Assembly (NCBI GenBank): GCA_023444055.1
Contig: JAEZRV010000044.1
Location: 1 to 64,000, forward strand
Direction: 5' to 3'
Source of the DNA: Bacillota bacterium
GTDB lineage: Bacteria > Bacillota > Clostridia > Acetivibrionales > DSM-1351
DNA length: 64,000 bases
The position numbers and the translations under genes were made by a program. Shown in pieces: positions 1 to 7,803 of the stretch (positions are counted from its first letter, which is position 1; every line of letters starts with the position of its first letter). The notes beneath the pieces were generated by a model. It did no database searches, was not told the origin of the DNA, and saw nothing but the letters and a program-made list of their open reading frames with translations.

Positions 1-161
1 GCATAGAGTTTCAAATATCTGGCAATAATTTAAATATAATATTAAATTTAAAGTTTTAGTACTTAGGAAATACTTAACCAAAAAGAGTTAAAAAGTAATT
101 CCATACACAAAATTATTTACAGTCCCGGGATATTTCATCCTTATTAATAATTGGGGTTAAC
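1..161. other. Noncoding region downstream of etfA
   Basis: This AT-rich stretch follows the stop codon of the last gene of the operon. I see no open reading frame with a ribosome binding site. A weak inverted repeat (TTAAC/GTTAA around a T-rich loop, near 74-92) could be part of a transcription end. Its stem is only about 5 bp and is not GC-rich, so I do not call a terminator. Confidence 0.4.
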
Positions 162-1133
162 TTATAATACTTTAATCCATTCATCAATTATTGATTCCAC
201 ACTATTTACAATTTTATAATCCGCATAATCAAATATTGCTGCTTTTTCATCCTTATTAATCGCAATAATTGTCTTAGCATTTTTTATTCCCACAATATGC
301 TGGCAAGCACCAGATATGCCGAATGCTATGTAAATATCAGGGCTAATACTATGACCAGATTGTCCAACTTGCCTTTTTTCCTCTAATATTCCTGCTTCAA
401 CTATGGCTCTTGTTCCGACAACAGCCGCGCCATATCTATGTGCGAGTTTAAAAATATAATCTACATAAGTTTTACTCACTACCCCGCGACCAATCCCAAA
501 AACAACATTTGCACTCTTCCAATTACTATCATTTTCTTCGGCAACTGCTTCATCTCTCTCCAAAACTACAATCTTATTACTATTGATATTAATATCGTAA
601 TTAAAATCAATTACCTTGCATTCCTTCTTAAATACGTAATTCTTGTTAAGAAATGCATTCTTTTTTACTGTACACATTTTTATATTTGAATTTACTACCT
701 TTATATTTGCAATTACAGAATCATTCAAGGCTGCCCTAGAAAAGATAAAATCACCATCAGCAGATAAGCTAATATCCACGCAATCAGCAGTTAATCCAGC
801 TTGGAAAGTAGTTGCGCAGACTGAAGCCAAATATTTACCCATACTTTCTCCAGGAAACATAATCATCTCTGGCTCATATTTTTTTATCATCTGCTTTAAT
901 ATTTCAGCTACTTCCGTTTTATCATTTCCTTTATATTTTGCTTCTAATACAGAATCTGCTCCATTCTGTGCAAACAGGCTAATCGTTTTTTCATCATTTT
1001 CTCCAATGCATACTGCTACACTATTCATTTCCTTTGATCGGGCCAAATCATATGCCTTATTAATAAGTTGCAAAATAGGATCAAGTTCATATTCCATATT
1101 CACGCATACCACCCAAATTTCCTTACTAGCCAT
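162..1133 (-). CDS. etfA: Electron transfer flavoprotein, alpha subunit
   Basis: This is the alpha subunit of the FAD-containing heterodimer that takes electrons from acyl-CoA dehydrogenases. The N-terminal part has the ETF alpha/beta fold. The C-terminal part has the conserved FAD-binding region, with GRGVVSK, then VGQSGHSISPDIYIAFGISG and AIFDYADYKIV. The longer reading frame starts at 1166, but I chose the ATG at 1133 because AAAGGAG lies just upstream and the protein then begins MASKEIWVV, as expected for the family. It overlaps the end of etfB by 8 bases, so translation is probably coupled. Its place behind the acyl-CoA dehydrogenase suggests a dedicated electron acceptor for the oxidation step of hydroxymalonyl-ACP synthesis. 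It could also be a housekeeping ETF at the cluster edge. Confidence 0.92.
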   Translation of the reverse strand: MASKEIWVVCVNMEYELDPILQLINKAYDLARSKEMNSVAVCIGENDEKTISLFAQNGADSVLEAKYKGNDKTEVAEILKQMIKKYEPEMIMFPGESMGKYLASVCATTFQAGLTADCVDISLSADGDFIFSRAALNDSVIANIKVVNSNIKMCTVKKNAFLNKNYVFKKECKVIDFNYDININSNKIVVLERDEAVAEENDSNWKSANVVFGIGRGVVSKTYVDYIFKLAHRYGAAVVGTRAIVEAGILEEKRQVGQSGHSISPDIYIAFGISGACQHIVGIKNAKTIIAINKDEKAAIFDYADYKIVNSVESIIDEWIKVL

Positions 1134-1899
1134 TATATAGAACACTCCTTTTGAGTAACAGCTCATCCAAAAATTTTACTTTATCTGAAACTTCCCCTTC
1201 TACCATACATACATTTTTCTTATGCAAATCAGATACTACTTCTAGGACTTGTGTTTTAGAACCCCTAATGCCGCATTTTTCCTTATCTAATTTAATAGTA
1301 TCTGCACCCCATACATTCATCTTCTTACGCTGTGCGCTTTTCAAAGCAAGTAGGCTCATATTACTGGTAACAGTCGTAAATTTTCTTAGTATAACCATTA
1401 CCGGAAAATCTGCTTTTACTACGGTCTGTTCCCTATCATTAATGCATTTGACTACAATGGATTTATCATCTAACCTGATAATATCATCTACATTTGTTAT
1501 GCATGGGATTCCTAACCTTTCACTTATGCCTATTCCTACCTGCCCTGTTTCCCCATCTACTGTTTTTCCACCACATACAATTAAATCACCCTCACCGATC
1601 TTTTTTATGCTCTCAGCAAGTACATAGCTTGTTGCAATTGTATCAGCACCTGCAAAATTACTGTCACACAACCAGTAGACATCATCCACACCAATTGCAA
1701 TGCTTTTAACGAGCGCATCTTTTATATTGGGACCGCCCATACTAAGACATACTACCTGATCCTTTTCCTTAATGCGTTTGTTTATTACAGTTTGTAATGC
1801 CAATAAATCATATGGATTTATTACAAAACTAGTCTGATCCTTAATATCACCAGATACATAATCGCCACGAACTGCCTTTATGCAAACTATAATTTTCAT
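1126..1899 (-). CDS. etfB: Electron transfer flavoprotein, beta subunit
   Basis: This is the partner of EtfA and carries the AMP/adenine-nucleotide fold. It starts MKIIVCIKAVRG and contains NPYDLLALQ and the GGKTVDGETGQVG segment, all typical of EtfB. Its 257 residues are normal for the family. The ribosome binding site AAAGGAG is rather far from the ATG (about 14 bases). The gene lies 63 bases after the acyl-CoA dehydrogenase stop and overlaps etfA. Operon position suggests it passes electrons from the ACP-bound glycerate oxidation step, but the sequence alone does not prove a dedicated role. Confidence 0.92.
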   Translation of the reverse strand: MKIIVCIKAVRGDYVSGDIKDQTSFVINPYDLLALQTVINKRIKEKDQVVCLSMGGPNIKDALVKSIAIGVDDVYWLCDSNFAGADTIATSYVLAESIKKIGEGDLIVCGGKTVDGETGQVGIGISERLGIPCITNVDDIIRLDDKSIVVKCINDREQTVVKADFPVMVILRKFTTVTSNMSLLALKSAQRKKMNVWGADTIKLDKEKCGIRGSKTQVLEVVSDLHKKNVCMVEGEVSDKVKFLDELLLKRSVLYNG

Positions 1900-1962
1900 T
1901 CCAGTGTATAACTCTCCTTTTGTTTATATAAATTGGAACTTAGTTTTAAAACCATTTTAACC

Positions 1963-3102
1963 CTAGAAATAACTGAAAGTTGCCATATTATAAATTGTAT
2001 TTCTTTGCATTTCATTTGTTCCAGAATAAATACTACATGCTAATGCATCCCTTAGTTCACGTTCTATTTCATATTCTTTGCAATAACCGTAAGCACCAAA
2101 TATCTGCATTGCTTCCCTACATGTCTTGATATAGTTCTCACTTACAAAGACCTTGAAAATTGAAGTCTCTTCATATGCACTCTTTCCCTTGTCTTTTAGC
2201 CATGCGATTTTATACATCATTTGACGTTCCATTTCAATGGAAATCTTCATTTCTGAAATCTTATGTGAGACCGCTTGATATTCTTCAATTGGACTTCCAA
2301 ATTGTTTACGGGCTTTTGCCTGTTCGATACATTTCTCCATAATTCTTTGCATTGCTCCAATGTGTGGAACAAACTCATAAAATCTTTCCCATTCCAATGC
2401 TATTGTCATAAGAACTGCACCACTATGTAACTGTCCCAAAACATTTTCCTTTGGTACACATACATGATCTAATATAAGTTCTGAAGTTGGGCAGGCTCCC
2501 AGTCCCATTTTTTCAATGTCTTTACCTACCTTTACACCCTCATACTTTTTCTCTACTACAAATGCACTAATCTTACGTTCGGGGTCTTTCTCTGTAACAG
2601 CATATACAACAAAAACATCTGCTATTGGGCCATTTGAAATAAACATTTTACTTCCATTCAGGACAAAACAATCCTCTTTCTCTTCTGCTGTTGTTATCAT
2701 ACTTAATGCATCCGATCCTGAGTCTGCTTCTGTGATTGCAATTGCTCCTATTTGTTCTCCACATACCATACTTTTCAAATATTTTCTTTTTAACACATCA
2801 GTTCCATATAAATAAATTAGATTCTGACAAACCCATATATGATTCATAACAACAAAAATAAAACCATTATTCTTACATCCGTATCCTAGTGCTTCAATTG
2901 CTAATGCAGCTGTCAGATAGCTTTCCTCAAGTCCACCAAATTCTTCACTTACAGTCAAGCCAAGGAAGCCAAAATCGGATATTTTTTTCCACATATCGGG
3001 AGAGAATCTTTCCAGATAATCACTATCATTTAAGTTGTTCTTTGCAAATTCAACAATCTCTCTTTTGAATTGTTTCTGCTCTTTGGTTATTGTAAAATCC
3101 AT
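1963..3102 (-). CDS. Acyl-CoA dehydrogenase family protein (FkbI/ZmaE-like)
   Basis: This FAD-dependent dehydrogenase of 379 residues is the normal length for the family. Visible motifs are the N-terminal helical domain (MDFTITKEQKQFKREIV), the central ITEADSGSD flavin/substrate region, and a C-terminal half with RKQFGSPIEEYQAV, FGAYGYCKEYEIERELRDA and SGTNEMQRNTI. In methoxymalonyl and hydroxymalonyl pathways the FkbI/ZmaE homologue acts on an ACP-bound glycerate-derived intermediate on the way to the malonyl-type extender. It sits between the FkbH homologue and etfBA. The GGGAGG site fits the ATG. The specific substrate is inferred from neighbours. Confidence 0.85.
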   Translation of the reverse strand: MDFTITKEQKQFKREIVEFAKNNLNDSDYLERFSPDMWKKISDFGFLGLTVSEEFGGLEESYLTAALAIEALGYGCKNNGFIFVVMNHIWVCQNLIYLYGTDVLKRKYLKSMVCGEQIGAIAITEADSGSDALSMITTAEEKEDCFVLNGSKMFISNGPIADVFVVYAVTEKDPERKISAFVVEKKYEGVKVGKDIEKMGLGACPTSELILDHVCVPKENVLGQLHSGAVLMTIALEWERFYEFVPHIGAMQRIMEKCIEQAKARKQFGSPIEEYQAVSHKISEMKISIEMERQMMYKIAWLKDKGKSAYEETSIFKVFVSENYIKTCREAMQIFGAYGYCKEYEIERELRDALACSIYSGTNEMQRNTIYNMATFSYF

Positions 3103-3121
3103 TTGTATCCTCCCGTTTTAC

Positions 3122-4159
3122 CTATATTTCTGTTTCTTCAAGTACTGTAATATAATCTGGATATGACTTTTCATTACTTAAATCTGCTTCTAATACAATT
3201 TTGCCATCTTCATTTGAAATTTCTTTAAATCCATTAAATTTATATGTTATGTACATTATTCGATTTCTATCGGTTGAAACAAAATCAGCTAAAACCCGCT
3301 TCTTACCTTTTCTTGCTTCCTTCAAAATATAATTCATCAACACAGAACCAACACCTTTTGACATAACGCGGCAAGACATCAAAAGCAACTTAATATACCA
3401 AGTATCTTTCTTAACTTCTAACACACAAAGCCCAATCTTTCCATACACTCCATATTTGTCATCAAGCTGTGCAACTAAAACTATGAATTGGTCTGAATGA
3501 ATCATTTCAACCAATTCATCAAATGAATATATTGTTCCTGTTGAATTCAATTGATGCGTTCGTACTGTTAATTCTTCGATACGCTTTAAATCGTCTTCTT
3601 TTGCCTTTTTAATCGTAAATTTCATTCCCAATGTCTTAAGAAATTCTTCTTTGGGACCAACAAATTCATCTTCTTTATTATTCCTTGAAATATCATTCAT
3701 ATAGAGTAGACGCCTATTTTCTGAATCTTCTGTGACATACTTAGGTATAAATGAACTCATATTACAAATTTCGTTTATTTCTTGTGCATCGATACATAAT
3801 ACTTCTGGATGGAAATACTTTACCTCTTCACGCTCAAATTGCTGATCATCTATAAATGCAAAAGTATCCAATCCAAAATTAAATGAATTAGCTATTTTTT
3901 CGATTGACTCCGACTTTGAATTCCAGTTAATTTGCTCATATAAGAAATACTGTTCTAAATGGAATTCCTTTAGTTTATTCATTGCAACATCATATTCATT
4001 TTTGCTGCTAATAGATTGTAAAATTCCACGTCTATCTAGTTCTTTCACAATCTCTTCCACATTTTCTTTTAAACAAACATCATCTGATTCTGCAAGTGTT
4101 CCATTCCATAAAGTATTATCTAAATCCCATACAACACATTTTACTTTTGTCTCCCCCAT
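3122..4159 (-). CDS. FkbH-like HAD-family glyceryl-ACP synthase
   Basis: FkbH-family enzymes take 1,3-bisphosphoglycerate, dephosphorylate it and load D-glycerate onto a free-standing ACP. The N-terminal half is a HAD domain with the nucleophile motif VVWDLDNTLWNG (DxDxT, about residues 9-20) and FAFIDDQQFERE as the acidic motif. The C-terminal half is the GNAT-like acyltransferase part of the family. The length of 345 residues is typical of free-standing members. It lies 23 bases after the ACP gene at 4183-4413, its likely carrier. Together with the dehydrogenases on both sides it defines a hydroxymalonyl-ACP route. Confidence 0.9.
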   Translation of the reverse strand: MGETKVKCVVWDLDNTLWNGTLAESDDVCLKENVEEIVKELDRRGILQSISSKNEYDVAMNKLKEFHLEQYFLYEQINWNSKSESIEKIANSFNFGLDTFAFIDDQQFEREEVKYFHPEVLCIDAQEINEICNMSSFIPKYVTEDSENRRLLYMNDISRNNKEDEFVGPKEEFLKTLGMKFTIKKAKEDDLKRIEELTVRTHQLNSTGTIYSFDELVEMIHSDQFIVLVAQLDDKYGVYGKIGLCVLEVKKDTWYIKLLLMSCRVMSKGVGSVLMNYILKEARKGKKRVLADFVSTDRNRIMYITYKFNGFKEISNEDGKIVLEADLSNEKSYPDYITVLEETEI

Positions 4160-4182
4160 ATCGAAGTACCCCTTATTTTTGC

Positions 4183-4413
4183 TTAATTTAATTTTGATTC
4201 AATCATCTTTACAATAGAATTTACGTCTTTAAAATTTTCCATATCAATATCTTCATTTTCAACAGTAATATCATATTCTTTTTCCACAAAGGATACTAAC
4301 TGCATTGCAAAAAGAGAATTTACCATTCCTTTTTCAAATATATTAGTATCATCTTTAAAATCTTTTCCACTAACAAATCTCTGAATAAATCTTCTTACAT
4401 TATCTTTTATCAT
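4183..4413 (-). CDS. Free-standing acyl carrier protein for the glycerate-derived extender
   Basis: This 76-residue discrete ACP has the phosphopantetheine serine in GMVNSLFAMQLVSFVEKEY, roughly residue 33. The NSLFAMQL form, in place of the usual DSL, is characteristic of carriers paired with FkbH proteins (FkbJ/ZmaD type). It follows the hydroxyacyl-CoA dehydrogenase gene and precedes the FkbH homologue. A clear GGGAGG site precedes the ATG. It most likely carries glyceryl, then hydroxymalonyl, for transfer to a PKS module by a trans-acting AT that is not in this window. Confidence 0.88.
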   Translation of the reverse strand: MIKDNVRRFIQRFVSGKDFKDDTNIFEKGMVNSLFAMQLVSFVEKEYDITVENEDIDMENFKDVNSIVKMIESKLN

Positions 4414-4448
4414 AATGGATTCCTCCCAATCTTTCTCTTTATGTAATA

Positions 4449-5303
4449 TTAGTATTTAAAAAAACCATTCCCTGTCTTTCTTCCTAATCTTCCCTCCTCA
4501 AGCATTTTTCTCAAATAAGGAGAACATTCAAATTTAGGGTCTTTATAACAATCATATAAAACATCGATTGAATTTACAACCGTATCAATTCCTATTAAAT
4601 CTGCTGTATGTAATGGCCCCATTTCATGGTGAAAACCTTGGGTAAAAATCATATCAATCTGTTCTGGTGTTGCAACACCTTCCATTACTAAATTTGCCGC
4701 CTCATTCATAAATAAGTGCGATAATCTATTGGATACAAATCCTGGACCATCGTTAATAACTGTACAATTAATATTTACACTCTTCAAAAAATCACTTATG
4801 AATTCCAAGTCTTCCTGTTCAATATAGGAAGTTTTAATTACTTCTGAAAAATTCTGTAATGGGACTGGGTTCATAAAGTGTACGCCTATAACCTGACTTG
4901 GATTTTTTAGTACATTTGCTATCTTTGTAATTGGTATACACGATGTATTCACTAAATAAAAACATTCATTCTTGGTTATTTTATCTATCTGATGGTAGAA
5001 CTCTAATTTTGCTTCTACTATTTCCGGGATATTTTCAATGATAATATCTACATCTGCCAAACACTCATAGGATGTACTTGTCTCAATCTTTTCTAATATT
5101 GCATTTTTATCTAGCTTTTCTTTGTTCATCATATTATGAATCATAATATTTCTTTCAATTGCGAGTTTAGCTTTTTCCAAAACATCTAGCGCAATATCAA
5201 TTAGAATGATTTGATAGCCATGCTCTGCAAATTTCTGAGCAACACCAGTTCCCATTACTCCAGCACCTATGACCCCAATTTTTTTTACATTCTCTAAATT
5301 CAT
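4449..5303 (-). CDS. 3-hydroxyacyl-CoA dehydrogenase family protein (FkbK-like)
   Basis: This NAD-dependent dehydrogenase of 284 residues has the Rossmann motif GVIGAGVMGTGVAQ near the N terminus, VDIIIENIPEIVEAK, the catalytic-region segment NPVPLQNFSEVI with GVHFMNP, and a C-terminal domain ending EEGRLGRKTGNGFFKY. This is the fold of 3-hydroxybutyryl-CoA dehydrogenase. In the FkbK setting it oxidises ACP-bound glycerate at the primary alcohol. Its position between two ACP genes and next to the FkbH homologue supports that role over fatty acid metabolism. Confidence 0.88.
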   Translation of the reverse strand: MNLENVKKIGVIGAGVMGTGVAQKFAEHGYQIILIDIALDVLEKAKLAIERNIMIHNMMNKEKLDKNAILEKIETSTSYECLADVDIIIENIPEIVEAKLEFYHQIDKITKNECFYLVNTSCIPITKIANVLKNPSQVIGVHFMNPVPLQNFSEVIKTSYIEQEDLEFISDFLKSVNINCTVINDGPGFVSNRLSHLFMNEAANLVMEGVATPEQIDMIFTQGFHHEMGPLHTADLIGIDTVVNSIDVLYDCYKDPKFECSPYLRKMLEEGRLGRKTGNGFFKY

Positions 5304-5389
5304 ACAAGTTCCGCCTTTCGCATTTCATTCAAACTCTTAATACACCCTATTCCTTGTTTTCAATAAGAATTTTTTAACATAAAAACACA

Positions 5390-5638
5390 TCATTGTTTAT
5401 TCTTTTCTTCAATGATTCGATCCACCAATTCATCAAATGTTAGGTCATCACTATTTACTAAAACCGAATCGCCAAATTCTATTTCAAACTCGGTTTCAAT
5501 CATCACAATAAATTTGATATAGACAATTGAATTTGGCGTGAAGTCGCGTAATTTTCCCTCTGGTTGAATTTCAACATCTGCATTTTCTTTAATGAGTTCT
5601 ATTAACCTGTTTATGACCTTCTCTTTTTCTTGTGCCAC
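5390..5638 (-). CDS. Second free-standing acyl carrier protein, atypical
   Basis: This small acidic protein (82 residues from the chosen start) has the four-helix carrier protein pattern. The serine motif reads FTPNSIVYIKFIV, with Asn in place of the usual Asp before Ser. The reading frame opens with GTG at 5647, but the GTG at 5638 has an AAGGGTGG site at suitable spacing, so I chose 5638. It is a second discrete ACP beside the one at 4183-4413. In zwittermicin the paired ACPs carry hydroxymalonyl and aminomalonyl; here no stand-alone seryl-activating A protein is visible to support an aminomalonyl role. Its cargo is unknown. Confidence 0.75.
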   Translation of the reverse strand: MAQEKEKVINRLIELIKENADVEIQPEGKLRDFTPNSIVYIKFIVMIETEFEIEFGDSVLVNSDDLTFDELVDRIIEEKNKQ

Positions 5639-5647
5639 TCTTTCCAC

Positions 5648-5849
5648 CCTTCCCGTTTGCTACTATTTTTTATAAATATGTATTATTTATATTCCTACTC
5701 ACCTAGTCTAATTGCTCTTGCCATTTTCTTGTCATGTGATAGCAAAAATATGCATACTCGGACAATAAGGCAGCCTGTTTGTCTTATGCTTTTTTCGTAA
5801 AAATTCCACACTCTGTAATTCTTCTTGCCAGTTTTTCTCCAAAAAATTC
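5648..5849. other. Intergenic gap with an in-frame extension of the ABC exporter
   Basis: This is the longest gap in the window, about 200 bases. Directly after the exporter stop codon (TAA at 5850-5852) the same frame stays open for 21 codons to TAA at 5784-5786, reading EFFGEKLARRITECGIFTKKA. This looks more like coding than random sequence and may be a former C terminus cut off by a point mutation, or chance. The rest is AT-rich and could hold an internal promoter for the extender-unit genes, but no convincing -35/-10 pair is visible. Confidence 0.35.
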
Positions 5850-7769
5850 TTAATTAACTTCTACCTTTTGTCCCATTTCTAGCTTCAATATCCTGTCTGC
5901 CATATTAAAGTATCTGTCATCATGAGTAATTGCTATTACGCATTTTCCTTTTTGCTTTAGTTTCTTTATCAAAATATTATAAAAGAATTCCCTAAATTCA
6001 CGATCTTGTTCTGCTGCCCATTCATCAAAAATAAAGAATGGCTTGTCTTCCAAATAGGCAGTCAAAAGTGCAAGTCTTTTTCTTTGTCCAGATGACAACT
6101 CGATTGTACTAAATATACCATCATCAATAGATACTTTCCCGGTTAAATCTAACGTATCAAGATAATGTTCTATTTCTTTTTCTTTGCCCTTAATATCAAT
6201 TCCATATAATTTTTTAAACAGATGGTAATCTGATGTTACAGCACTAAATAATTCCCTCAAATCTTGGTTCGCAATTCCTTTTCCATTTACACAGATCTTA
6301 CCTTTTACTGGTCGGTACAATCCAGTTAACACTTTGAATAAAGTTGATTTTCCACTTCCATTTCCACCTGTTATAAAGGTAATTTCTCCAGTACGGAATT
6401 GATAACTGATTGGTCCGATGTGAAATTTCTGATCCTGACTATATTCGTATTCCACATCTTCAAGGGAGAGTTCCATCATCTCTTTTCCATTCATTTCAAT
6501 ACCTTGTTCTATTTTTTCTACAGGTACATTAATTTTATCTAATAATTCATATATTCTCTTATTACTTATACGAATGGAAATCATACTTGGTATCATCTCA
6601 AGAATACCATGCACAGGTCCAGTAATATATAGAAGAACAAATACATAGCTTGTGATATCTCCCTGATTCAGCTCCTTAATTATGAATGGAAGCAAAAAAA
6701 CTACAAAACCAAGTGCAAATGTAAATATAAGTTCACCCACTACATACATATTTGCAAATGCAAGTGCCGATTTATTGACTTTTTTATTATACTCTTTACA
6801 GCTTAAATCCATATCGTGGTGGAACATTTCTTTTCTGGATATGTTCAAATCTAGTTCCTTCATTCCAGCAGTCATATTCTCAATAAAGCCAAAAAATACA
6901 TTTTGTAAATCTCTTGACTGTTCCCCTAACTTATTTGCATAAGTTCCCGTAAAGAAGTAAATCGTTGCAACAAAAACGATAATAACAAATGTTGCTGCTA
7001 ATGCAGTTAAGCTGATAGTTCCTAAGTATATAAGACAGCATATCAATACGATCGAATTTGTAAGTCCTGTAATTACTACATTAATAAAGCCGCTAATTGT
7101 ATTAGTGTCATTGGTAATTGTTGCTGTTATAACGCTATTATCAATACTTTCAAAATTTTCATAATTACTTGCCAACAGCTTTCGCGTAATATCCATTCTC
7201 TTCTCATATACAATATAATTAGTCAGTTTTATCATTTTGCCACGAACCAGCTTCTGTCCCATAATATATATACACAATCCCAGCAAGAAGAAAACTACAA
7301 AGATCTTTCTTCCCTCTGTATCCGAGGTAATTCCTATATTGATACAAAGAATTACGAGAGAATTTCCAAGTCCACTTAGAATACTTAATATTGCTACAAG
7401 AAAATAATTCTTTCCATCCTCTTTATCCGATATCAACATTAGCAATAGTACTGCATACAACAACCATAATAAAATCTCTATAATTACAGCTACCGTATTA
7501 TCCTTATATACACCTCGCAGCATATGTAAAATATACATGAGAAGCCCCATTAAGCATAAGGAAAAAACAAATGTTACAATTCCTCCTGCTGTAACATGAA
7601 CAATCGTTCTTTCATGACGGATCATCTGTAAACAAATTACAATCAATCCAACAACTAAAAATACGGTTGCTACCAAACCTAACACGCTTATTAAAGAGCT
7701 ATATTGAGTTATCTGCTGACTTGCATTAGAAACCCCATTAATCATTCCAGACAAATATTCCTGCCCCAT
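5850..7769 (-). CDS. ABC exporter of the cyclic peptide/siderophore type (SyrD/PvdE-like)
   Basis: This single-chain ABC exporter has membrane helices followed by an ATPase domain. The N-terminal part holds about ten hydrophobic segments, some of them an additional membrane block before the usual six-helix core, so the protein is longer (639 residues) than the roughly 550 typical of SyrD/PvdE. The ATPase shows Walker A GGNGSGKST, signature ELSSGQRKRLALL and Walker B FFIFDEWAAEQD; the DEWAAxQD form is diagnostic of this subfamily. The frame opens at 7811, overlapping the NRPS stop, but the ATG at 7769 has an AAGGAG site (7780-7785) and is preferred. It probably exports the finished or capped product. 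Confidence 0.88.
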   Translation of the reverse strand: MGQEYLSGMINGVSNASQQITQYSSLISVLGLVATVFLVVGLIVICLQMIRHERTIVHVTAGGIVTFVFSLCLMGLLMYILHMLRGVYKDNTVAVIIEILLWLLYAVLLLMLISDKEDGKNYFLVAILSILSGLGNSLVILCINIGITSDTEGRKIFVVFFLLGLCIYIMGQKLVRGKMIKLTNYIVYEKRMDITRKLLASNYENFESIDNSVITATITNDTNTISGFINVVITGLTNSIVLICCLIYLGTISLTALAATFVIIVFVATIYFFTGTYANKLGEQSRDLQNVFFGFIENMTAGMKELDLNISRKEMFHHDMDLSCKEYNKKVNKSALAFANMYVVGELIFTFALGFVVFLLPFIIKELNQGDITSYVFVLLYITGPVHGILEMIPSMISIRISNKRIYELLDKINVPVEKIEQGIEMNGKEMMELSLEDVEYEYSQDQKFHIGPISYQFRTGEITFITGGNGSGKSTLFKVLTGLYRPVKGKICVNGKGIANQDLRELFSAVTSDYHLFKKLYGIDIKGKEKEIEHYLDTLDLTGKVSIDDGIFSTIELSSGQRKRLALLTAYLEDKPFFIFDEWAAEQDREFREFFYNILIKKLKQKGKCVIAITHDDRYFNMADRILKLEMGQKVEVN

Positions 7770-7779
7770 TTCTTCATCT

Positions 7780-7785
7780 CTCCTT
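7780..7785 (-). promoter_or_regulatory. Ribosome binding site of the ABC exporter, inside the longer frame
   Basis: AAGGAG precedes the ATG at 7769 by about 10 bases, whereas the earlier in-frame ATG at 7811 has no such site. This supports a 639-residue protein rather than 653. Confidence 0.65.
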
Positions 7786-7803
7786 GTTTCTAATCCAAAT
7801 GCA

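Noticed and set aside
1..161. Rho-independent terminator after etfA
   Set aside because: The only inverted repeat seen has a stem of about 5 A/T-rich pairs and no clear U-tract placed correctly.
5648..5849. Internal promoter for the extender-unit genes
   Set aside because: Several AT-rich hexamers resemble -10 boxes, but none has a convincing -35 box at 16-18 bases.
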